A DNA stretch of 64,000 nt. It comes from Clostridia bacterium (GTDB lineage: Bacteria; Bacillota; Limnochordia; DTU080; RSA5). Every line of letters starts with the position of its first letter. Position 1 is the stretch's first letter. The position numbers and the translations under genes were made by a program. The notes beneath the pieces were generated by a model. The model was not told the DNA's origin. It made no database searches and saw only the letters and a program-made list of their open reading frames with translations. Of this stretch, positions 58,012 to 64,000 are shown piece by piece. Where the stretch lies: contig PKEX01000011.1 of the NCBI GenBank assembly GCA_002919235.1, positions 62,001-126,000 on the forward strand. Reading direction: 5' to 3'.

Positions 58012-59289
58012 TTACGGCCGCTCGAGCGGAGCGGCCTCGCCGGTGAGCCGCAGGAAGCGAGCCTTCTTGAGGTTGTAGTCCCACAGGGCGGAAGCGGCGT
58101 TGAGCCGGGCCTCCATGGCCCGGCCTTCTTCTGCGAAGAGCTCCACCAGCGGCAACGTGCCGGCGTCGTGGCGGGTCCTCGCGATGTCAAGGCGCTGGAG
58201 CGCCAGCGCCAGCGCCTGCTCTTCCAGGCTGACATTCTGAGCCGCGGCGAGCAGGGCATCGTAGGCGAGGCGCACTTCCCGGCGGATAGCCGCCTCGGCC
58301 TCGGCCAGCCGGATGGCTGCCCGCTCCACCTCCATCTCGGCCCGCCGGACGTCGACGGCCGGGAAATCGGACAGCCTGGCCAGTTCGAGCCGGCGCTCCG
58401 CGGCCCGCAGCGCGAAGCGGGCCGCCGTCACGTCGCTGCTGGCCCTCACTGCCTTGTCCATCGCGCCGGCCAGGCTCACCTCGACCGGCGCAAACGCCAA
58501 GGCGTCACGAGACCACTGCAAAGGCGGCAAGGGATCGATGCCCGTGAGCTCGGAAAGGGCCCGGCGCGCCGCTTCGAGGCTCCTTTCGGCATCGTGCTGC
58601 GCGGCCGCCGCGCGGGCGTGGGAGAGCTCCACTTCCAGGAGGTCGACCTGGGAAAGCATCCCCGCTTCATGGCGCGCCCGGGCGACGGCCGCCCGGGCAG
58701 CGGCCTGCTCCGCCGCCCGCTGCCGGAGCTCTAGCAGTTCCTGGGCCCGCAGGACGTTGTAAAACGCCTCCTCCGCTTGCACGGCCGCGTCGGCCACGGC
58801 GCCTTCCAGTGCCGTGCGGGCCTGTTCCAGGGCGTGCTGGGCCTCGAGGTACGCTTCCAAGTCCCCTTCGGACTTCTTCACTTCGGCCGCGAGCAAGGCC
58901 AGTTCCGCCTCGGCTACCTGCAGCTCGGCCAGCCGCACGTGCGGCGAGACCCGCAGCGCCGCCCGGATGGCGCCGGCGAGATCCAGCCCGTCCTGCCGCC
59001 CTTCCGGCGCCGCATCGGCCTCTGCCGGACCCTGCGAGCTTTCCGTTCCGCCGGGGCCGGCGTGAGCCTGCCGGGCCGCAGTAAAGTCGAAGGCAAGGAC
59101 AGGGGCGCAGGCTGCGGCCACGAGAAGCGCCGCGAGCAGTCCGGCCGCGAGCAGTCCGCCTGCGTGCGCCCCAGCGGTACGGCCCCCGGGCTCGGGCCGC
59201 CTCCCGGCTGTCGTGACGAGACCTTCGATCCCCGCCTTCACCGGTGACTTCCCGGATGCCTTCCCGGATACCCTACCGGATGCCCTCAA
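58012..59289 (-). CDS. TolC-family protein apparently lacking beta-barrel strands
   Basis: 425 residues. Hydrophobic signal at about residues 45-66 ending APVLA. Two TolC/OEP repeats follow: repeat 1 from LDLAGAIRAALRVSPHV to the helix AGMLSQVDLLEVELSHA, repeat 2 from VSLAGAMDKAVRASSDV to AGTLPLVELFAEEG. In ordinary TolC each repeat has two beta strands between the first helix and the next; here those 50-60-residue parts are missing (KKSEGD runs straight into LEAYLEAQHAL, and FPAVDV into RRAEMEVERA), leaving helices. Start TTG overlaps the ATPase stop; a GTG at 59241 is possible. Last gene of the export operon. Confidence 0.8.
   Translation of the reverse strand: MRASGRVSGKASGKSPVKAGIEGLVTTAGRRPEPGGRTAGAHAGGLLAAGLLAALLVAAACAPVLAFDFTAARQAHAGPGGTESSQGPAEADAAPEGRQDGLDLAGAIRAALRVSPHVRLAELQVAEAELALLAAEVKKSEGDLEAYLEAQHALEQARTALEGAVADAAVQAEEAFYNVLRAQELLELRQRAAEQAAARAAVARARHEAGMLSQVDLLEVELSHARAAAAQHDAERSLEAARRALSELTGIDPLPPLQWSRDALAFAPVEVSLAGAMDKAVRASSDVTAARFALRAAERRLELARLSDFPAVDVRRAEMEVERAAIRLAEAEAAIRREVRLAYDALLAAAQNVSLEEQALALALQRLDIARTRHDAGTLPLVELFAEEGRAMEARLNAASALWDYNLKKARFLRLTGEAAPLERP
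59249..59284. repeat. Three tandem 12-bp repeats at the TolC-like start
   Basis: TTCCCGGATGCC, TTCCCGGATACC and CTACCGGATGCC in a row. They encode the Ser/Gly/Lys-rich beginning of the longest TolC-like frame and may indicate that translation really begins downstream (59241). Confidence 0.6.
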
Positions 59290-60074
59290 GGCTCCACATC
59301 CTCTGCAAACAGCGCGGCCTGGGTCTTGAGCAGCTGGCTCTGGGCGGTGGGCTCATCCGAGACGATCCGCCCGTCGCGAATGGTGAGCAGCCGCTGGCTC
59401 CACAGGGCGATGCCCGGGTCGTGGGTGACCACCAGCACGGTCATGCCCTGCTCGTTCAGCTCTTTGAGCGCCTGCATCACTTGGCGGCCCTGCTCCGTCG
59501 GGAGGTTTCCCGTGGGCTCGTCCGCAAAGAGCACCGTCGGCGCGTTGGCCAGCGCCCGGGCGATGGCGGTCCGCTGCTGCTCGCCGCCGGACATCTCGGC
59601 CGGCCGGTGGTTGAGGCGGTGGCCCAGCCCCACCTGTTCCAGCAGCTCCTTCGCCCGGCGGCGGCGATCCCGGGCGGGGACTCCCGCGTAGATCATCGGG
59701 ACCTCCACGTTTTCGACGGCGGTCAGCTCGGGGAAGAGGTTGTAATGCTGGAAGATGAAGCCGAAGTGGTCCCGGCGGATGCGGGCCAGTTCCTTGTCCT
59801 TGAGACCGGTCACGTCCACGCCTTCCAGGAGATACGACCCGCTCGTGGGCCGGTCGAGCAGCCCCATGATGGAAAGGAGCGTCGACTTGCCCGACCCCGA
59901 AGGCCCCATGATGGCCACGAACTCCCGGCGCCTCACCACCAAGTCGACGTCGCTCAGGGCGACCACCGGTTCCTTGGACTTGCCGTAGACTTTCGAGATG
60001 CCCTGGAGGCGGATCAGCGCCTCGGCGCTTCCTTCCTGCACTGCCTCGGGCACGGCATGGGTCTGTTCACTCAA
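59286..60074 (-). CDS. ABC transporter ATP-binding protein (MacB/LolD type)
   Basis: 262 residues. Walker A GPSGSGKSTLLSIMG, Q-loop FIFQHYNLFPELTAVENV, signature MSGGEQQRTAIARAL, Walker B VLFADEPTGNL, H-loop VVTHDPGIAL. This subfamily pairs with FtsX/MacB-type permeases. It overlaps the adaptor gene upstream by eight bases and the TolC-like gene by four, so translation is tightly coupled. Confidence 0.94.
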   Translation of the reverse strand: MSEQTHAVPEAVQEGSAEALIRLQGISKVYGKSKEPVVALSDVDLVVRRREFVAIMGPSGSGKSTLLSIMGLLDRPTSGSYLLEGVDVTGLKDKELARIRRDHFGFIFQHYNLFPELTAVENVEVPMIYAGVPARDRRRRAKELLEQVGLGHRLNHRPAEMSGGEQQRTAIARALANAPTVLFADEPTGNLPTEQGRQVMQALKELNEQGMTVLVVTHDPGIALWSQRLLTIRDGRIVSDEPTAQSQLLKTQAALFAEDVEP

Positions 60075-61434
60075 CCGGCCTACCTCCTTCCGGGATGACG
60101 CGGATGGTCCGGTACGCGCGGAACGCCAGGTACGAGCTGTAGATCACTTGGTCTCCGGGCTCGAGGCCGGAGACGATCTCCACGTACGGGCCGTCGATGG
60201 CGCCAAAGCGCACGTCCCGCCTCTCGGCTTGGGTGTGGTCCGGGCTCAGCACGTACACGAAGCTCGCGTTGCCGCTGCTGAAGAAGGGCCCGCGTTCGAG
60301 ATACGGGCGGTCCTTGAGCTCTCCCAGCTCGATCTCGACGGTGACCGGGGCGTAGGGCAAGAACAAGGCGGAGACCTCCGGGTCCACCGAAAGCCGCACA
60401 GGCACCTGGGCCCCCGACTGCGCCGTCTGCGCCGCGGGCGCCACTTGCTCGACGCGGGCAGGATACTGCCCGCGGCCGGTGCGGATCAACGCCGGTGCGC
60501 CCGCCCTCAGGTCCCGGGCCTGTTCCGGCGTGACCGACGTCTCAACGTACTGGCTCCGCACGTCGGCCAGGCGGAACAAGACGGTCCCCTGCTTCACCTG
60601 CTCCCCCGGGGAGACGAGGCTTTCCAGCACCCGGGCGCTCACCGGCGCGGCCACTTCGAGCTTGGCCACCAGCTGTTCGAGCTCGGACGCTCTCGTCCGG
60701 GCCGAAGCCACTCCCTGTTCCGCCTTCTTGACCGCCAGCTCCGCGTGGCGCTGGGCCGCGGCCAGGCGCTCTTCCGCCCGGGCCAGGTTGGAGCGGGCGG
60801 TGCGCGCGGCGTTCTCGGCTTCGTCCAGCTCGGCGCGGGAAATGCCGCCCAGCCGGTAGAGCTCCTCCATCACGGGGATCTGCGCCTCGGCCCTTTCCAG
60901 GGCTTCCCGTGCCGAAGCCACATCCTCCCGCGCCTTGGCCACCTCCTGCTCCTGCTGGAGCTTGGCCTGGTCCAATTCGATCAGGGCGATCTCCAGCTGG
61001 AGCCGGGCGAGGGCCAGCTCCGAGCGGAGTCCTTCGGAATCCAGAACGGCGAGAAGCGCTCCCGCCTCGACGTCGTCTCCTTCCGAGTAGTTTACGGAGA
61101 CGACCTCCGCGTCGCCCGGAGCGGTCAGGACCACCACTTCGCTGGGCACAAAGCGCCCGGAGGATTGGACGACGCTCCGGAAATCCCGCACCCCGACGGT
61201 GGCGTACTGGTACGTGTCGAGCGTGTACACCTCTTCCCCGGGCCGGAGCGCGTAGACGGCCACGGCGGCCATGGCCGCCAGGACCACGACGAGAAAGAGA
61301 AAGAGCTTCACATTGAGGCTGATCCGCCGCGGCGGCGCGGGTAGCGCAGGCTTGCGGCCGGCCCCTTTGGGAAGCGGCGTCTTCCCGCCGAAAATCGGGC
61401 GGTCGTACACGTTGGGTCGATCGTGAGTGGACAT
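60067..61434 (-). CDS. HlyD/MacA-type membrane-fusion (adaptor) protein
   Basis: 455 residues. A 40-residue basic cytoplasmic start, one membrane segment (about residues 41-62), a lipoyl/barrel-sandwich half (GDAEVVSVNYSEGDDVEAGALLAVLD), a long alpha hairpin of about 140 residues rich in Ala/Glu/Leu, the second lipoyl half (APVSARVLESLVSPGEQVKQGTVLF) and a beta-barrel. The adaptor that in MacAB joins permease to TolC. It lies 27 bases after the second permease gene. Confidence 0.92.
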   Translation of the reverse strand: MSTHDRPNVYDRPIFGGKTPLPKGAGRKPALPAPPRRISLNVKLFLFLVVVLAAMAAVAVYALRPGEEVYTLDTYQYATVGVRDFRSVVQSSGRFVPSEVVVLTAPGDAEVVSVNYSEGDDVEAGALLAVLDSEGLRSELALARLQLEIALIELDQAKLQQEQEVAKAREDVASAREALERAEAQIPVMEELYRLGGISRAELDEAENAARTARSNLARAEERLAAAQRHAELAVKKAEQGVASARTRASELEQLVAKLEVAAPVSARVLESLVSPGEQVKQGTVLFRLADVRSQYVETSVTPEQARDLRAGAPALIRTGRGQYPARVEQVAPAAQTAQSGAQVPVRLSVDPEVSALFLPYAPVTVEIELGELKDRPYLERGPFFSSGNASFVYVLSPDHTQAERRDVRFGAIDGPYVEIVSGLEPGDQVIYSSYLAFRAYRTIRVIPEGGRPVE

Positions 61435-61461
61435 GGGTTCTCTCCCTAAGAACGCCGTGCG

Positions 61462-62841
61462 TCAGCTCTCGTGAAAGGCTTCGGCGGGCATCATGCGCGC
61501 CACGGTCCAGCCCGGATAGAGGGCGGCCAGCGCCCCGATGGCCACCGCGACCAGGACGGCGCCGGCCATGGTGATGACCACGTCCACCACGCCGGGCAGC
61601 TCCACGCGGAGCAGGAGCCCTCGGAGGAGGAAGAAGCGCACCGGAAACGCCAGCGCCACCCCGATCAGCCCTCCGATGCCCGCGAGGACCGCGGCCTCGC
61701 CCACGACCTCCCGCAAGACCCGAAAGCGGGTGGCTCCCAGCGCCCGCGACAGCCCGATGGAGCGAACGCGTTCGGCGACATTGGCAAGGAACGTGGTAAA
61801 GATGGAAAAGCCCGACACGATCAACGCCACGCTTCCCAGCGCGGCCAGGATGAGGCTGGTGGCCGCCTGCGCCACCCGCATGGTGTCGGCGCCCGAAAAC
61901 GCCGGCGTAACGGACAGCTGCTCCCCATCAGGCTCCCCGTCCCCGGCGGAGACGCCCCTGCGGGCTTCAACCCGCGCCGTGAGAAGCGCTTCCAGCTCGG
62001 CGACGGCCTGCTGGCCTGTTCCCGGTGCGACCCTCACGTACAGCTGTGCATACTCCCGGCCGGAGGGGATGGCCGCACCCGCGGGCAGCCCATCTTGATT
62101 CTCGCCGTCATCCGCGATGGCCAGCGGAAGGCCTGCCAAGGCCCGGAAATACTGGCCCGTGGCCGGGAGCAGGATTTCCAGCCGGACGCTCTCGGCGAAA
62201 AAGCCCATGAGCGGGTGCCCGCCTTCAGGGTAGGCGAAGACGCCGATCACCCGCACGTCGAGGCCGGGCGCCCCCTCGGTGGATACGAGCCGCGGTCCCC
62301 CCCAGCCCAGAATCTGCCTGAGCTCGTCGTCAGGGCGGATGTTGATCACTTGGCCGACGGCTTCTCCGCCGGGAAACAGCGTCTCCGCCAGCTCCCGGGA
62401 GATGACCGCCACCGCGGGCTCGCCTCCCTGGACGTCGGCGTCGTCGAAAAACCGGCCGGCCACCAGGCGCATGTCCGCCACGTCCTCAAATCCCGGGCTC
62501 ACCCAGGCGTAGCCCCGCACGAGAAAAAGGTCGCCGTTCGCTCGTACCAGGGCAAAGCTGTTGTCCTCGTACACCGACGCCGCGACGACGGTCTCCGCTT
62601 GGGATTCCAGAAACTCGACGTCGTCCAGCGTCCAGATGCTCGACATGGTGCGGGAGAACGGCTGGATCTCCCCGTAGATGACCGAAAAGACTTCCGTCTC
62701 GAGGCTTTCCACCCCCGAGCGCATCACCGGGACCACGTCGACGAAGACGGCCGCCACCACGGCAACGCCGATGGCCACCTGCAGGGCCGCGATCAGGTGG
62801 CGCACCCAGTGCTCGCTCAAGCGGGCCAACACGCGGCGCAT
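61462..62841 (-). CDS. MacB/FtsX-type ABC transporter permease
   Basis: 459 residues. N-terminal membrane segment, a roughly 250-residue extracytoplasmic MacB-PCD-like domain (VVPVMRSGVESLETEVFSV, FPGGEAVGQVINI), then three membrane segments of the FtsX domain with RVRSIGLSRALGATRFRVLREVVGEAAVLAG. No ATPase domain, unlike MacB itself. Second of two permeases in the operon; the pair could form a heterodimer. Confidence 0.92.
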   Translation of the reverse strand: MRRVLARLSEHWVRHLIAALQVAIGVAVVAAVFVDVVPVMRSGVESLETEVFSVIYGEIQPFSRTMSSIWTLDDVEFLESQAETVVAASVYEDNSFALVRANGDLFLVRGYAWVSPGFEDVADMRLVAGRFFDDADVQGGEPAVAVISRELAETLFPGGEAVGQVINIRPDDELRQILGWGGPRLVSTEGAPGLDVRVIGVFAYPEGGHPLMGFFAESVRLEILLPATGQYFRALAGLPLAIADDGENQDGLPAGAAIPSGREYAQLYVRVAPGTGQQAVAELEALLTARVEARRGVSAGDGEPDGEQLSVTPAFSGADTMRVAQAATSLILAALGSVALIVSGFSIFTTFLANVAERVRSIGLSRALGATRFRVLREVVGEAAVLAGIGGLIGVALAFPVRFFLLRGLLLRVELPGVVDVVITMAGAVLVAVAIGALAALYPGWTVARMMPAEAFHES

Positions 62842-62851
62842 CGCTCTGGGT

Positions 62852-64000
62852 TCACTCCCCCTTCAGCCCTTCGGCCGCGTCGAACGACGCGCCGAGAAAC
62901 GCAGGGTAAAGCCCAAACGCGAGGCTGACGCCGGCGCCGGCGGCCAGGCCCAGCAGGACATCGGGCCAGCCGAGGCCCAGCGCGCCGAAAAGCTCTTCAA
63001 AACCCGGCCCCAAGGAGGCCGCCTGGCTCAGGAGCAGCATCCGCAGGATCGCGACGATGCCCCGGGCGAGCAAGAGGCCCACCAGGCTGCCGGCGACGCC
63101 CAAAAGCAGCGATTCCGTGAGAGTAAGGCGGAAGAGGAGCCGCCGGTCGGCGCCCAGGGCCACGCTCATCGACATCAAGCGGCGCCGCCGGATGACCCGG
63201 GCGGTGAAGAGGTTGAGGATGTTGATGGCGGCCACCAGCAGGGCCATGGCCGCAATGCCCATGAGCGAGAGCACGGTGGTGCGCTGGCTGCGGCTCAGCT
63301 CCTGCAACTGTTCCAGGGGGTTCGTCACCGAGACCCGCTCAGGGCCGTGGCGCTGGGCGAAGAACACCTCTACATCGCTGACCAGCTGTTCCGTACTGAC
63401 ACCCTCCGCGGGCGTCACGCTGATCTGGGTCAGGGTGACGGGCTCGCCGGCGCTCGCCGTGTGCGGCACGTAGGCCACGATGTCCGCTGAAACGCCGGGC
63501 CCCATCGCAGCCAGGATGGGGTTCAGCTCCTCCTTCGCGACGACGCCGACCACCTGCCATTGGCCGGGCTGCCCGCCTCCGTAGCCGGTGGCAACGAAAG
63601 TCTGTCCCACCGCCTCCGCCGGCGAGGCGCCGGGAAAGAGCGCCTCGACGCTCTCTTCTTCCAGGACGGCGACGTAGCGGCCCTCGGCATACTCCTCCCA
63701 GGAAAACATCCGGCCGGCCAGCAGCGCACGGCCGCGGAACGCCATCTCGTCGGGCGTCGCCTGCCGCAGGCTCACCTCCAGAGGCCGGGAAGCGCCGTCG
63801 TCCGCCACCGCCGGGCGGCCGCCGGCCTCCACGATCCTCTGGTACGTGATGATGGACGACGGCGCAACGACGTACCTCCCGCTCTCCAGCTCACCCTTTA
63901 TTGCCAGGAGGTCTTCCGTGGTGAGCTCCAGCGGTTCGATGACGTCGGGCGTGAGCCGCACCGCAGCAGGCGCGTCGCCCGTCCAAAGCTGGCTGGTGTC
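62852..64000 (-). CDS. MacB/FtsX-type ABC transporter permease (N-terminus outside window)
   Basis: The frame is open to the right edge, so the N-terminal membrane segment is missing here. The visible part has the MacB-type extracytoplasmic domain (FSWEEYAEGRYVAVLEE, ASPAEAVGQTFVATGYGGG) and the FtsX domain with RRRRLMSMSVALGADRRLLFRLTLTESLLLG. It ends ten bases before the second permease. Most upstream gene of the export operon visible here. Confidence 0.9.
   Translation of the reverse strand, partial: DTSQLWTGDAPAAVRLTPDVIEPLELTTEDLLAIKGELESGRYVVAPSSIITYQRIVEAGGRPAVADDGASRPLEVSLRQATPDEMAFRGRALLAGRMFSWEEYAEGRYVAVLEEESVEALFPGASPAEAVGQTFVATGYGGGQPGQWQVVGVVAKEELNPILAAMGPGVSADIVAYVPHTASAGEPVTLTQISVTPAEGVSTEQLVSDVEVFFAQRHGPERVSVTNPLEQLQELSRSQRTTVLSLMGIAAMALLVAAINILNLFTARVIRRRRLMSMSVALGADRRLLFRLTLTESLLLGVAGSLVGLLLARGIVAILRMLLLSQAASLGPGFEELFGALGLGWPDVLLGLAAGAGVSLAFGLYPAFLGASFDAAEGLKGE

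Overview
The window is GC-rich (about two thirds G+C by eye) and reads as a chromosomal replication-origin neighbourhood of a high-GC Bacillota (Firmicutes-type) bacterium. Three things point there. The gene order rpmH-dnaA-dnaN-S4/yaaA-recF-gyrB-gyrA, with rnpA-yidD-yidC-jag-mnmE-mnmG-rsmG-noc-parA-parB running away from it, is the Bacillus-type origin layout. The paralogous pair ParB/Spo0J and Noc is typical of that phylum. The spore-associated YyaC (DUF1256) and YybS-type proteins suggest a spore-former. A Symbiobacterium/Thermaerobacter-like lineage is possible, but the sequence alone does not prove a genus.

Layout. 1-9 kb (mostly minus strand): tail of a thiamine-diphosphate enzyme, SprT-like protein, nagA, aroE, rplI, yybS, a MazG-like protein, a GH4 alpha-galactosidase wedged into the ribosomal cluster, rpsR-ssb-rpsF, ychF and a DUF951 protein. 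9-16 kb: a parvulin foldase, a cysteine-rich DUF3795-like protein, a CadC-type repressor with its P1B ATPase, a membrane protein with an RCK_C domain, and a MarR-YceI pair. 16-22 kb: a glycine-cleavage operon (gcvT-gcvH-gcvPA-gcvPB) continuing into a LipM-type octanoyltransferase and pheA. 22-28 kb: a 27-residue small ORF, sucCD, ilvE, a VanW/G5 protein and yyaC. 28-33 kb: RidA, a small membrane protein, an FAH-family protein, bactofilin with its M23 peptidase, and a trans-sulfuration PLP enzyme. 33-39 kb: a 1.17-kb gene-free stretch with two perfect parS sites, a fused YcgR-like/MinD ATPase, parB, parA, noc and rsmG. 39-45 kb: mnmG, mnmE, jag, yidC, yidD, rnpA, rpmH. 45-54 kb (plus strand): bipartite oriC around dnaA, then dnaN, S4 protein, recF, gyrB, gyrA, and tRNA-Ala with a strong terminator. 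54-64 kb: Na/Pi cotransporter, aldo/keto reductase, and a MacAB-like export operon (two permeases, adaptor, ATPase, TolC-like protein) that runs off the right edge.

How it works together. The 31-47 kb part is an origin-segregation hub. DnaA boxes and an AT-rich element flank dnaA; ParA, ParB and Noc are encoded together; two perfect 16-bp parS sites lie beside them; and two perfect 14-bp matches to the Noc-binding sequence occur, one inside noc itself. A MinD/FlhG-like ATPase with an N-terminal YcgR-type domain sits in the same cluster.

The two most unusual proteins are that fusion (34281-35420) and the TolC-family protein (58012-59289). The latter keeps the two helical repeats of TolC but appears to lack the beta-barrel strands, which would suit a cell without a conventional outer membrane. 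Other observations include a possible leaderless mRNA, a small hydrophobic-basic ORF with its own promoter and ribosome-binding site, a metal-responsive promoter with a textbook palindromic operator, and a 16-bp perfect hairpin in the leader of the MazG-like/yybS/rplI genes.
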